Shown here piece after piece: positions 7,591 to 16,780 of a DNA stretch of 64,000 bases (positions are counted from its first letter, which is position 1; each line of letters starts with the position of its first letter). The position numbers were made by a program, and so were the translations under genes. The stretch comes from Tistrella mobilis (GTDB lineage Bacteria; Pseudomonadota; Alphaproteobacteria; Tistrellales; Tistrellaceae): contig NZ_JBBIAB010000002.1 of NCBI RefSeq assembly GCF_039634785.1, positions 186,001 to 250,000 of the forward strand, given 5' to 3'. The notes beneath the pieces were generated by a model. It was not told the origin of the DNA. It searched no databases and saw only the letters and a list, made by a program, of their open reading frames with translations.

Positions 7591-8731
7591 CGTCTCCGGT
7601 CCTTTCGCGCTGCCCGGCCATGGTCTGCCCCTCCATGGCCTGGATGACGGGCGGGTGGGCCTCGTGGGTCCGCACCAGCCCTGCGATCAATTCGTCTGCC
7701 CGGTGCCGCCCGGTATGGGCGCCGAGCACCGCCGCACGCGCCGCGGCGGCGATGCGCGCGCGGGCCCGGGCGTCGATGGTGGTCAGCAGGCGCACCACCT
7801 CGTCGGTGGTGTCTGCGATCAGGATTGCGTCGCTCTCAGGGAAGATCGCCTCCAGCCCGGGCTGACGGTCGCTGATCACCGGCGTGCCGCAGGCGCCGGC
7901 CTCGAACAGCCGCACGCTGGGCGACCATCCGGTCGCCATCATCTCGGCCCGTGTGACCGACAGCGTGAAGGCCGATGCGGCATAGAAGGCGGGATGGTCG
8001 GCCGGGGCGACATGGTCCACCCGCTCGACATTGGCCGGCCAGGTGATGTCGTCCGGATATTGCGGCCCGGCCACGATGAAGCGCCGGTCGGGCAGGCGGC
8101 GGGCCGGCTCGATCAGCAGCCGCTCCAGCCCCGGCTGACGGTCGGGCGAATAGGTCCCCAGATAGCTGAGATCATAGAGCGGCCGCCCGCCCGCCGGGGC
8201 GTAACGGTCGGCATCCACCGCGCAATACAGCGGCAGCGCCCGGCGTGCGCCGTAATCGCGTTCCAGCCTGTCCAGCAGCGGGCCGCCGGTGAAGCTGAAA
8301 TAGACGTCGAAAGCCGGGATCAGCATCCGCGACAGCCAGCTGCACTGGTCCTCGTCCAGCCGGGCGAGTGTGACCGGCGTGTCGATGTCGTAAAAGCCGA
8401 CCGGCCCGCCGGCGATGGTCATCACCCGGCGGATCACCTCGATCCCGTCGGGTACGTAAGACCCGATCAGCACCGCATCGGCCCCCGCGATCAGCGCGCG
8501 ATGCGTGGTCTCCAGCTCGGCCGGGCGGTCGTAGAAGACCAGCCGGCAGAAATCCGGGTCGGCCAGGTCGCGCTGGGTGGCGTACCAGGGCACGTCGCGC
8601 TCCAGAAAGGTGACGCGATGGCCGCGGGCATGGAGGCCGCGGATCAGCGCCCGGAAGGTGGTGGCATGGCCGTTGCCCCAGGACGAACTGAGCGAGAGGC
8701 CGAGAATGGTGATGTCGAGCGGGCGGGTCAT
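7571..8731 (-). CDS. CgeB-like glycosyltransferase
   Basis: A 386-residue GT-B fold protein of the CgeB type. It begins DITILGLSLSSSWGNGHATTFRALIRGLHARGHRVTFLERD, then YLGTYSPDRQPGLERLL at the start of the C-terminal domain and PSVRLFEAGACGTPVISDRQPGLEAIF, the acidic nucleotide-sugar loop. It is paralogous to the next two upstream genes: all three share the SSxWxxGxAxxxRxIxRALxxxGHxVxFLE opening. Its start codon overlaps the upstream stop as ATGA. Sugar donor and acceptor are unknown. Confidence 0.82.
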   Translation of the reverse strand: MTRPLDITILGLSLSSSWGNGHATTFRALIRGLHARGHRVTFLERDVPWYATQRDLADPDFCRLVFYDRPAELETTHRALIAGADAVLIGSYVPDGIEVIRRVMTIAGGPVGFYDIDTPVTLARLDEDQCSWLSRMLIPAFDVYFSFTGGPLLDRLERDYGARRALPLYCAVDADRYAPAGGRPLYDLSYLGTYSPDRQPGLERLLIEPARRLPDRRFIVAGPQYPDDITWPANVERVDHVAPADHPAFYAASAFTLSVTRAEMMATGWSPSVRLFEAGACGTPVISDRQPGLEAIFPESDAILIADTTDEVVRLLTTIDARARARIAAAARAAVLGAHTGRHRADELIAGLVRTHEAHPPVIQAMEGQTMAGQRERTGDDAHSPA

Positions 8732-9822
8732 GCGGCGCGTTCCCTGGCTTTCCGGTCGCTGAGCCGGCGGAGGATCTGGTCCACCTCGCGGCCGCGCCGG
8801 TCATAGGTGTGGTCCTGAACGATGCGGGCGCGGGCCCGGGCGCCGATGTCGGCCGCCCGTTCCGGCATCACCTGGCCCAGCCAGGCCAGCACGTCCCGGC
8901 CGTCCCCGGCCACCAGGATTTCGCGGCCCGGCTCGAAGAAGGTTTCGATGCCCGGCCAGTGGTCGGTGATCAGGCAGGCGCCGGCGGCGGCGGCCTCGAA
9001 GATCCGGGTGGGGGGCGAGAAACCGCGTTCGGCCATGCTGTCGCGGTTGACGTTCAGCACCATGCGCGGGGTCACGTTGAAGGCGTTGTGGTCTGCCGTA
9101 CCGACATGGCCGATCGCGCGCACATTCTGCGGCAGCTCGTCCTGCACCCAGCCGGCACCGCCCAGGATCATCCGGCAACCAGGTGCCGCGGCCGCAGGTT
9201 CCAGGAAGAAGCGCCGCACCCGCGTTTCGCGGTCGGGCAGGCGGTTGCCGAGGAAGGCGAGATCGGCGGCGAAGCGCGGATCGGGCGCCACCGGATGATG
9301 GGTGTCCAGATCGACGGCATTGTAGACCGGCAGGCAGGCGCGGGCGCCGGCCCCGGTATAGTCGGCCACGACCCCCGGCCCGCCGCCATAGGTGAGCACG
9401 GCATCCAGCCCCGGCAGCGCCGCCGCCAGCACCCGTTCGCCGCCGGTCGCCATGGCGTGCAGCGTGGCGGGGGCGTCCACGTCCCAGAACAGCCGCAGGG
9501 CATCGGGCCGGGCGGCGGTCATCACCCGGTCGAGCAGCTCATCGTCATGCACGCCGACCCCGCTCGCCTTGATCACCACATCGGCTTTGGCGGCATGGGC
9601 GACCGCCATCTCCAGCCCTTGGGCATCGGGCTGCCAGACCACCACCCGGCACCAGGCCGGCGGGTCGATGTCGCGGCGTTCCTGGCGGCCGAAGGCGTCG
9701 GGCTCAAGAAACGTCACCTCGTGGCCAAGGCCCGAGAGCGCGCGGACGATGCCGCGGTAATAGGTGGCCGCCCCGTTCCAGTAGCTGGACAGGATGCTGG
9801 AGCCGTAAAAGGCGATCTTCAT
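8728..9822 (-). CDS. CgeB-like glycosyltransferase
   Basis: 364 residues. It starts at the ATG at 9822 with MKIAFYGSSILSSYWNGAAT, overlapping the upstream stop as ATGA; the open frame continues further upstream but only as a shadow of the neighbour. The C-terminal GT-B half carries LAFLGNRLPDRETRVRRFF and PTRIFEAAAAGACLITDHWPGIETFFEPG, the usual donor-binding segment of CgeB proteins. It also shows RMVLNVNRDSMAERGFSPP, typical of the family. It works with the two neighbouring paralogues, probably adding successive sugars to one glycan. Confidence 0.82.
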   Translation of the reverse strand: MKIAFYGSSILSSYWNGAATYYRGIVRALSGLGHEVTFLEPDAFGRQERRDIDPPAWCRVVVWQPDAQGLEMAVAHAAKADVVIKASGVGVHDDELLDRVMTAARPDALRLFWDVDAPATLHAMATGGERVLAAALPGLDAVLTYGGGPGVVADYTGAGARACLPVYNAVDLDTHHPVAPDPRFAADLAFLGNRLPDRETRVRRFFLEPAAAAPGCRMILGGAGWVQDELPQNVRAIGHVGTADHNAFNVTPRMVLNVNRDSMAERGFSPPTRIFEAAAAGACLITDHWPGIETFFEPGREILVAGDGRDVLAWLGQVMPERAADIGARARARIVQDHTYDRRGREVDQILRRLSDRKARERAA

Positions 9823-10982
9823 GAGGAAACGGCCTCCGCTTCGACGGACGTGACGTGCCCGGAATGGGGGGCGTGCCCGGAATGGTGGGCGTGTCCGGCG
9901 GTCATCCGGTCGACGATCCGGAACAGCTCGTCCACCCGGTGTTCGCAGCCATGGCGGGCAAGGATGGTCTCGCGGCCGTTCCGCGCCAGCTCCCGCGCCA
10001 TCGCCGGGTCGTCGAGCACGGCCCGCATGGCGCGGCGCATGGCCGGGTCGTCCTCGACCCGAAGGTAGTCGGTGCCGGTGCGGAACAACCCCTCGCTGTC
10101 CTCCCAGGGGGCGCTGATCAGCGGGATGCCCGAGGCCAGCGCCTCGAACATGCGGATGGTCGGGATGCCGGGCAGCTCGCGCGCATAAAAGCGCCGGGGC
10201 ACATGGATGGTCATCCGGTGGCGGGCGAAGGCTTCGGGCACGTCGGCATTGGCGATCCAGCCCGGCTGGTCGATGCCGGCGCGGGCCAGCGCCACCCGCG
10301 CCGGTTCGGGATAGCGCACCCCGTGGACGGTGGCCGACAGGCCGAGCGCGCGCACCGGCTCGACCAGAAATTCGTCCAGCTCCGCGCCGCGCTCGCCATC
10401 GCCCCAATTGCCGATCCAGACCAGATCGCGGCTGCGCGGGATCTGCGGATGGGGTTTGAACAGGGTCAGATCCGCCGCCTCGTGCCAGACATGGACCTGA
10501 TCGGCCCAGCCATGGCGGCGCCAGGTTTCGGCCAGCACGGCGCCGAAGGCCAGCACGCCGTCATAGCCGTTCAGATCCAGCGCCGCCATCTCTTCGGGGG
10601 CGGAAACCGCGCGGTGATGGGTGTCGTGGAACAGCAGCAGGAAGGGCGCGCCCCGGGCCCGCATCCGGCCCAGCCTGCGGACCAGCGCCGGGTCGGTCCA
10701 TTCGTGGACCAGCACCAGCCCGGCGCCGTCGAGTGCCGCCTCGATCTCTTCGAAACCGCGATAATCGATGCGGTCGATATCGGGGAAGCGGCGGGCGAAG
10801 CCCGGGGCCGGATCCTCGCCGATCGCCTCGGCCAGGTTCGACCGGCTCCACCCGCCCACCGGTTCCAGCGCCACCGCCTGGTGGCCGCGCGCGGCCAGCG
10901 CTCTCAGGATGCCGCGCTGGAAATGGGCGTTGCCGTGGTTCCAGCACGAGACCACCGAATGGGTGAACATGACGACCTTCAT
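9819..10982 (-). CDS. CgeB-like glycosyltransferase
   Basis: 387 residues from the ATG at 10982 (MKVVMFTHSVVSCWNHGNAHFQRGILRAL), overlapping the upstream stop as ATGA. It is the third CgeB-type paralogue in a row. The C-terminal half has DLVWIGNWGDGERGAELDEFLVEP and PTIRMFEALASGIPLISAPWED. The extreme C-terminus contains a His-rich repeat (AGHAHHSGHAPHSGHVTS) not expected in the family. It is encoded by near-duplicate DNA at 9855-9898, which suggests recent slippage, and may bind metal. Confidence 0.82.
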   Translation of the reverse strand: MKVVMFTHSVVSCWNHGNAHFQRGILRALAARGHQAVALEPVGGWSRSNLAEAIGEDPAPGFARRFPDIDRIDYRGFEEIEAALDGAGLVLVHEWTDPALVRRLGRMRARGAPFLLLFHDTHHRAVSAPEEMAALDLNGYDGVLAFGAVLAETWRRHGWADQVHVWHEAADLTLFKPHPQIPRSRDLVWIGNWGDGERGAELDEFLVEPVRALGLSATVHGVRYPEPARVALARAGIDQPGWIANADVPEAFARHRMTIHVPRRFYARELPGIPTIRMFEALASGIPLISAPWEDSEGLFRTGTDYLRVEDDPAMRRAMRAVLDDPAMARELARNGRETILARHGCEHRVDELFRIVDRMTAGHAHHSGHAPHSGHVTSVEAEAVSS

Positions 10983-12136
10983 GGCACGGCGTCTCCTCTG
11001 TCGGCGGTGTGGCGGGCAAGCACGCGGCCATAGACGGCGAGCATCGCGTCGGCCTGGCGGGCATGGGAAAAGCTGGCGGCCCGCGTGGTGGCCAGCAGGC
11101 CCATGCGGCCCAGGGCCGCCGGGTCGCGGACCAGCCCGTCGAGCGCGTCGCGCACCGCTTGCGGGTCGTGCGGGTCGACGAAACAGGCGCAGTCGTCCCA
11201 AAGCTCGCGATGGGTGGGGATGTCGGACAGCACCAGCGCCGCACCGGCGCCGGCCGCTTCCAGCACCGACAGACCGAAGGGTTCATACAGCGCCAGCGAG
11301 ACGAAGATCGCGGCCTCGGCCATGCGGGCGCGGAGGGCGCGATGGGGCAGGCTGCCCAGATGGGTGACATGGACGGGGCATGGGGCCCCCCTTCCCGACC
11401 CCGAACTTCCTGGCCCCTCCAGCGGGCCGGCGATCTCCACCGGCCAGAGCGCGCCCTCGGCGGCGGCATCCAGAACGGTCAGGTTCTTGGCCGGATCCCA
11501 CCAGCGGGCGGCGGCAAGCGCCACCTGCCGCTTCCGGCCCGCCATCACCGGCACGGCGGCATTGGGCACCACCGCCAGATCGGGCAGCGCGCCATAGATC
11601 GCGGTCATGGCGGCGGCGAAGGCGTGGCTGGGGCTGATCACCGCATCGGCCGCCGCCAGGCCCCGGGCGGTTGCCGCACCATGCCAGGCGAGGTTGAGCG
11701 GCGGGGTCTCGCCCCGCACCGCCTGCCACCAGGTCGACAGGCAGGAATGGGCGGCGGCGATGCGGGGAAGCTGCGCGGGCAGGAAGGGCAGCAGCGGCGG
11801 GTTGTTGACCTGCACCAGATCGGCGCCCGCGGCGGTGACCGCGGCGGCGAGCGCCCGGCCGCTGTCGGCCAGGGCCTCGGGCCCCTCGACCTGCCAGTCG
11901 AGCGGCCGGTCGATCCAGTCCAGGGCGACACCCGCCTCACAGGCCTCGTCGCGCTGCGCCTCGGACGGGCGGGGGCCGAGGCCGATCAGCAGGGGCTCCA
12001 CCACCTGCGGCGCCTCATCGGCCACCGCCAGCGCCCGGCCCTTCAGCGTGCCGGCCAGGTCGAGCGCATAGCGCCACACACCCCCCACCGCATCGGTCGT
12101 GATCACCAGGGTGAGCGGCGGGCTCAGCGTCCGCAT
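10979..12136 (-). CDS. Glycosyltransferase family 4
   Basis: A 385-residue GT-B protein of the GT4 type: an N-terminal GGVWRYALDLAGTLKGRAL segment, the mid-protein AHSCLSTWW and ADAVISPSHAFAAAM acceptor-side segments, and a C-terminal LALYEPFGLSVLEAAGAGAALVLSDIPTHRELW with the E-x7-E motif used to hold the donor phosphate and ribose. It overlaps the radical SAM gene upstream by 13 bases. The other three glycosyltransferases here are of a different subfamily, so the product is probably an oligosaccharide with at least two linkage types. Confidence 0.85.
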   Translation of the reverse strand: MRTLSPPLTLVITTDAVGGVWRYALDLAGTLKGRALAVADEAPQVVEPLLIGLGPRPSEAQRDEACEAGVALDWIDRPLDWQVEGPEALADSGRALAAAVTAAGADLVQVNNPPLLPFLPAQLPRIAAAHSCLSTWWQAVRGETPPLNLAWHGAATARGLAAADAVISPSHAFAAAMTAIYGALPDLAVVPNAAVPVMAGRKRQVALAAARWWDPAKNLTVLDAAAEGALWPVEIAGPLEGPGSSGSGRGAPCPVHVTHLGSLPHRALRARMAEAAIFVSLALYEPFGLSVLEAAGAGAALVLSDIPTHRELWDDCACFVDPHDPQAVRDALDGLVRDPAALGRMGLLATTRAASFSHARQADAMLAVYGRVLARHTADRGDAVP

Positions 12137-13422
12137 GCCGCCTCCAGCCGGTCGAGGGGCACCGGGCGTTCGTCCTGAATGTCGCTGAACCGGTCGAAGG
12201 CCGCCAGATAATGCTCATGCGCGCGTTCCCAGGCCCGGTCGTCGGGGCGGCCCCACAGCGCGTGGTATTGCGGCGAGGCGGGATAGGGATAAAGCGGCAC
12301 GGGATCATTGGCCCAGACGCCATGGGCCTGAACATGGGCGCGCCAGGCGGCGATGTCGTCGGGGTCGTCTTCCGGCGTGCCGATCAGATTGGCCTGGACG
12401 AAGGGCACATGGCGGCGGGCCTCGATCAGCAGCGCGGTCAGCTCGTCGGTGCCGATCCGGCAGCGCTTGGCCAGGGCGTCGCGGCCGGCGACGGTCAGGC
12501 TTTCGACGCCCGCCTCGATCGACACGCAGCCCGCCCGGCCCAGCAGGTCCAGCATGTCGGGCTTCCAGAGGTCGATGCGGGTCTGGATGCCGAAGCGCAG
12601 ATCGCGCGCGACCAGCGCCTCCAGCAGCGGCTTCTGCGGCAGGAAGATCTCGTCGATGAAATAGACGTAAGTGACGCCCTGGTCGATCAGCCGGTCGATT
12701 TCCGCCAGCACCAGATCCAGCCGGCGGCGGCGATAGCCGTCGCGGAAATCCAGCTTGGCGCAGAAGCTGCAGGCATAGGGGCAGCCGCGCGACGCCTCCA
12801 CCTCGGCCCCGGGGCCGTCGGGGGCGGCGTCGAAGCGGTGGTGGTGATGGTCGTGGCGCTGCAGCCATTCGGTCGGCCAGTGCAGCGCCGGCAGATCCTT
12901 GAAGCCGCCGATATGCGGGCCGCCATTGACCAGGGTGTCGCCGCCGGTCCGCCAGGCGGTGGCGGGCACGCGACGCATGGCCTCCAGCCCGGGCGCGGCG
13001 GCGAGGCTGACGATCACCTCTTCGCATTCGCCCATCACCACCGCATCGGCGGTCAGCTTGCGCAGCGTCGCCCCCGGGGTGGACGAGCCATGGGGCCCGA
13101 CCGCGATCCGGATACCGCCGCAGCCGCCCAGGCGGTTGAGGAAGGCGGCCGGCACCCGCAATTCGGGCGGCGCACAGCGCCAGAACAGATAGCTGGGCGC
13201 GGTGGTGACCACGGTCATGGCCGGTGCGAAGGCGGCGACGCGGGCCACCGCCGCGGCCTCGTCCAGCCCTTCGAGATGGGCGTCGATCAGCAGCACCTCG
13301 TGGCCGGCCTCGGTCAGCAGCGCGCGGGCATAGCCCAGTTCCAGCGGCAGATGCGGCTCGCGGCAGCCGAAATAGATGCTGCCGTCGAAGCTCCAGGGCG
13401 GGTTGACGAGTGCGATCTTCAT
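12124..13422 (-). CDS. B12-binding radical SAM protein of a glycan operon
   Basis: 432 residues. An N-terminal cobalamin-binding-like Rossmann domain (about 1-150; LPLELGYARALLTEAGHEVLLIDAHL) precedes a radical SAM domain with C214-x3-C218-x2-C221 in RGCPYACSFC. FIDEIFLPQKP and IEAGVESLT follow as in B12-dependent radical SAM enzymes. I associate this arrangement with TIGR04295 proteins found beside Rta-type methyltransferases. Such enzymes usually methylate or rearrange an unactivated carbon. A run HDHHHH at 190-195 just before the cluster motif is unusual. The ATG at 13422 overlaps the upstream stop as ATGA. Confidence 0.85.
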   Translation of the reverse strand: MKIALVNPPWSFDGSIYFGCREPHLPLELGYARALLTEAGHEVLLIDAHLEGLDEAAAVARVAAFAPAMTVVTTAPSYLFWRCAPPELRVPAAFLNRLGGCGGIRIAVGPHGSSTPGATLRKLTADAVVMGECEEVIVSLAAAPGLEAMRRVPATAWRTGGDTLVNGGPHIGGFKDLPALHWPTEWLQRHDHHHHRFDAAPDGPGAEVEASRGCPYACSFCAKLDFRDGYRRRRLDLVLAEIDRLIDQGVTYVYFIDEIFLPQKPLLEALVARDLRFGIQTRIDLWKPDMLDLLGRAGCVSIEAGVESLTVAGRDALAKRCRIGTDELTALLIEARRHVPFVQANLIGTPEDDPDDIAAWRAHVQAHGVWANDPVPLYPYPASPQYHALWGRPDDRAWERAHEHYLAAFDRFSDIQDERPVPLDRLEAACGR

Positions 13423-15476
13423 GCGGTGAGACTCCAATCCGCCGGTGCGGTGGCATCGGTGCCGGCGATGCCTTCCGCGACCAGCCAGTCATGCAGGTGT
13501 TTCAGCCCTGCCGCCCAGTCGATCCGGCGCTGCCAGCCGGTTTCGGCCTCCAGCCGGCGGGTATCGGCCACGAACCACAGCTGGTCGCCGGTGCGCGGCC
13601 GGTCGTGTTCGAGGGTGACGGGACGGCCGGTCAGGCGCCGGATCGCGTCCAGCACCGTGGTCAGGCTGACGGCATTGGCGGGGCCGCCGCCCAGGTTGAA
13701 GGCGCGGCCGGCCAGGCGGTCGATGTTGCCGCGCACCGCCAGATAGGCGGCGACGGCATCATGGACATGCAGCACGTCGCGCACCTGAAAACCGTCGCCG
13801 AACAGGGTGATCGCCTCGCCCTTCAGTGCCCGGATCAGGAAATGGGCGACCCAGCCCTGATCCTCGGTGCCGAACTGGCGCGGGCCGTAGATGCAGCTCA
13901 TCCTGAGCACCGCGGTCTTCAGGCCGAACGAGGCGGCATAGTCCAGCACATACTGATCGGCCGCGCCCTTGGAACAGCCGTAAGGTGTCGCGAGGTCGAG
14001 CGGCCGGTCCTCGCCGATGCCGAAGCGGCGCAGCCCCGGATCGGCCGGCAGATGGCCGGCCGGGGTCAGCTCCGTCGCCACATCGCCCAGATGGCCATAG
14101 ACCTTGTTGGTGCTGGCGAAGACCAGCGGCGGCGGCACCGGGCGCGCGCGCAGCGCCTCCAGCAGATGCAGCGTGCCGCCGGCATTGATGGCGAAATCCT
14201 CGACCGGCGCCACCAGGCTTTCGGTCACCGCCACCTGGGCCGCCAGATGAAACACCGAGGCGGCATCGCCTGCGGCATCCCCCAGGGCATCCAGATCGCG
14301 GATATCGGCGGCATGCAGCGTCACCCGGTCGCCATGGCGGGCGCGCAGCCAGTCGACATTGGAGGCGACGCCCGGCCTCGACAAATTGTCGAAGAGCAGA
14401 ACTTCCTCGCCTTTCGCGAGCAGGGCATCGGCCAGATTGGCGCCGATGAACCCGGCGCCGCCGGTGATCAGCACCGGGGCGGCGGCACGCTGCGATACCG
14501 CCCCCGCCTCGCGGGTGGTGGCGATCTTGCGGCGCACCGCTTCCACCCCGCCCCGGCGCAGCAGCCGGGCCAGCAGCTTGTCGCGGCCGCGGGTGTCGAG
14601 CACGCCCATGTGATAGTGGCGGATGTCGAAGCCGCGGCCTTCCTGGATGGCGGTTTCGGCCGGCAGGTCCTGCAGCGCATACCAGTAAAGCCGGTCGGCC
14701 GGGGCATCCAGCGCATCCAGGAAGCGGCGGGCCTGTTCGCGCTGATCATGGCGCCAGGTCGAATAGCCGGCCTCGGTGATCCAGATCTGGGCGTCGGGGC
14801 GGTAGCGGTCCAGCAGCGTGCGCAGCTGGCCGACATGCGCCTCCCAGCCGCCCCAGACCCCCGCCTCGCTGTCCCAGGTGCCGGGGAAACCGTGCAGGCC
14901 CACGGCCGAGACGGTGCCCAGGATGCCGCGTTCGCCCATCAGCTCCAGCCAGGCCATGTCGAAGGGGCAGGGCCCCCCCAGCACCACCGGCCAGCCGCGC
15001 TTTTCCGCCCACCAGGCGGCGGCGCCGATCATCTCGCAGAAGATCGACCAGTCGCGATCCACCCGCCAGTCCCAGTCGAGCAGGTTGTTGGGTTCGTTCC
15101 AAAGCTCGATCCGCGGGAAATGGCGGCCGTGGCGGGTCAGGACATGGTCGACGAAATCGGCCAGATCCCGCGGCCGCCGCGGCGGGCCCGAGGCGGTGCC
15201 GGTGACCGAGAGCGAGGGCGGGGTATAGTGGATGCAGGGCAGCACCTCCACCCGGGCGGCCAGCGTCGGCAGCAGCCAGTCGTACCAGTCCTGGCCGCCC
15301 TCGGCGTGATAATCGGCCCAGGAGAGATGGGTTCTGAGCCACGACACCCCCATCGCCGCCATATGGTCCAGGCAGGCATGGACGCGGTCGTGATCGCCCG
15401 GGCGAAACCATTCGGTCAGCCCGAAGGCGGGGCTGGCAGGCAGGGGTTTGCGGTCGAGGTGGGGAAGGGCCGTCAT
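13419..15476 (-). CDS. Fusion: glycoside hydrolase-like TIM barrel plus NAD-dependent sugar epimerase
   Basis: 685 residues in one frame. Residues 1 to about 310 form a clan-A-like glycosidase domain, with putative acid/base E128 in ELWNEPNN and nucleophile E235 in IWITEAGYST. Residues about 333-680 form an extended SDR: GGAGFIG (339-345), STNKVYG, TPYGCSKGAADQYV with YxxxK, and MSCIYGPRQFG, closest to CDP-paratose/UDP-glucose 4-epimerase types. No signal peptide is visible, so the hydrolase half is cytoplasmic and may act on a lipid-linked or nucleotide-linked intermediate, or only as a binding domain. It overlaps its neighbours as ATGA at both ends. Confidence 0.85.
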   Translation of the reverse strand: MTALPHLDRKPLPASPAFGLTEWFRPGDHDRVHACLDHMAAMGVSWLRTHLSWADYHAEGGQDWYDWLLPTLAARVEVLPCIHYTPPSLSVTGTASGPPRRPRDLADFVDHVLTRHGRHFPRIELWNEPNNLLDWDWRVDRDWSIFCEMIGAAAWWAEKRGWPVVLGGPCPFDMAWLELMGERGILGTVSAVGLHGFPGTWDSEAGVWGGWEAHVGQLRTLLDRYRPDAQIWITEAGYSTWRHDQREQARRFLDALDAPADRLYWYALQDLPAETAIQEGRGFDIRHYHMGVLDTRGRDKLLARLLRRGGVEAVRRKIATTREAGAVSQRAAAPVLITGGAGFIGANLADALLAKGEEVLLFDNLSRPGVASNVDWLRARHGDRVTLHAADIRDLDALGDAAGDAASVFHLAAQVAVTESLVAPVEDFAINAGGTLHLLEALRARPVPPPLVFASTNKVYGHLGDVATELTPAGHLPADPGLRRFGIGEDRPLDLATPYGCSKGAADQYVLDYAASFGLKTAVLRMSCIYGPRQFGTEDQGWVAHFLIRALKGEAITLFGDGFQVRDVLHVHDAVAAYLAVRGNIDRLAGRAFNLGGGPANAVSLTTVLDAIRRLTGRPVTLEHDRPRTGDQLWFVADTRRLEAETGWQRRIDWAAGLKHLHDWLVAEGIAGTDATAPADWSLTA

Positions 15477-16591
15477 ACCACCAGCCCCCGCGTCTCCAGC
15501 TCGCGCCGGGCATCGGCGACGCGGTCGGCCGCCTGCTGGGTGGACACCCAGCGCACCAGTTCGAACACCGTGTCTTCCAGCGGCAATTGCGGCTCGAAGC
15601 CGAGACGGGTGCGGGCATGGGTGATGTCGGCGATGCAGTGGCGCACGTCGCCGACCCGCGATTTCTGCAGGATTTCGGGGGCCAGATCGTCGCGATCCAT
15701 GGCGCGCGCCAGCAGGCGCGCCACGCCTGACACGGTATAGACCCGGCCGCTTGCGATGTTGAACACCTCGCCGCCGATGCCGGGGGTTTCCAGCGCCAGG
15801 CGGAAGGCGCGGGCGACGTCGCGGACATGGACGAAATCGCGCTGCTGCGCGCCGTCTTCGAACACCAGCGGCGGCTGGCCGTTGAGCAGCCGGCCGGCGA
15901 AGATCGCCAGCACCCCGGTATAGGGGTTGGACAGCATCTGCCCGGGGCCGAAGGTGTTGAACAGCCGGAGCGCCACGGCATCGATGCCATAGGCGGCGCC
16001 CAGCATCAGGGTCAGCCGTTCCTGATCGTATTTGGTGAGGGCATAGACCGAATTGAGGTCGGGGCGCTTGCTCTCGGGCGTCGGCGCCGGCACGAGCGGC
16101 CGGCCGTCGGGTGCCACAGGATCCCAGCGGCCGGCCTTCACCTCGTCCGCCACCCGGCGGACGTCATCCACCGCAGCGCCATCCCCGGCCGTGCGGTACA
16201 GCCCCTCGCCGTAAATGCTCATCGACGAGGCGACGATCAGGCGGCGGATGTCCGCCTTGACCAGATGCTGCATCAGCACCGCGGTGCCGAAGCTGTTGAC
16301 CGACACATAGCGGTCGATCTCGTACATGCTCTGACCGACACCGACATCGGCGGCCAGATTGATCACCGCATCCACGCCCTCCAGCGTGCGGGCGACCAGA
16401 TCGGCATCACGGATGTCGCCCCGCACGAACGCGACCGCAGGCGGCAGGCCGCCATCCGGGGACGGATCGGGGCCATGCGCCTGGTCGATCAGGCTGTCCA
16501 GCACGCGGACACGATGCCCGGCGCCGAGCAGTTCGGTGCAGACGTGGCGGCCGATGAAACCGGCGCCACCGGTGACGAGGACTGTACTCAT
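15473..16591 (-). CDS. NAD-dependent epimerase/dehydratase (nucleotide-sugar)
   Basis: A 372-residue extended SDR and the first gene of the operon. It has GGAGFIG (8-14), SSMSIYGEG, NSVYALTKYDQERL with YxxxK, and LRLFNTFGPGQMLSNPYTGVLAIFAGRLL as in UDP-glucose 4-epimerase-like enzymes. It belongs to a different branch from the UXS-like enzyme at 6457 and from the C-terminal domain of the fusion at 13419, so the operon encodes three sugar SDRs. The promoter should lie in the 189 bases between here and the sigma factor gene; I see no clear boxes there. Confidence 0.85.
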   Translation of the reverse strand: MSTVLVTGGAGFIGRHVCTELLGAGHRVRVLDSLIDQAHGPDPSPDGGLPPAVAFVRGDIRDADLVARTLEGVDAVINLAADVGVGQSMYEIDRYVSVNSFGTAVLMQHLVKADIRRLIVASSMSIYGEGLYRTAGDGAAVDDVRRVADEVKAGRWDPVAPDGRPLVPAPTPESKRPDLNSVYALTKYDQERLTLMLGAAYGIDAVALRLFNTFGPGQMLSNPYTGVLAIFAGRLLNGQPPLVFEDGAQQRDFVHVRDVARAFRLALETPGIGGEVFNIASGRVYTVSGVARLLARAMDRDDLAPEILQKSRVGDVRHCIADITHARTRLGFEPQLPLEDTVFELVRWVSTQQAADRVADARRELETRGLVV

Positions 16592-16780
16592 GCGGCAACT
16601 TCCCGGAGGTCGTCTTCCCTGAAGGGCCGGACCGTCTGGCCCGGTGTCTGACCATCAACCGGCCGGGGAAGAAAAGGTTGCCTCTGAGGAAGATGCCGTT
16701 GAAGACGAAGCCGTCAGGTGGAGAAGAAGAGGAAGATGCCGCGGGCGCCCTCAGGCGCCGAGCCCTCAGGTGTGGGGCCC

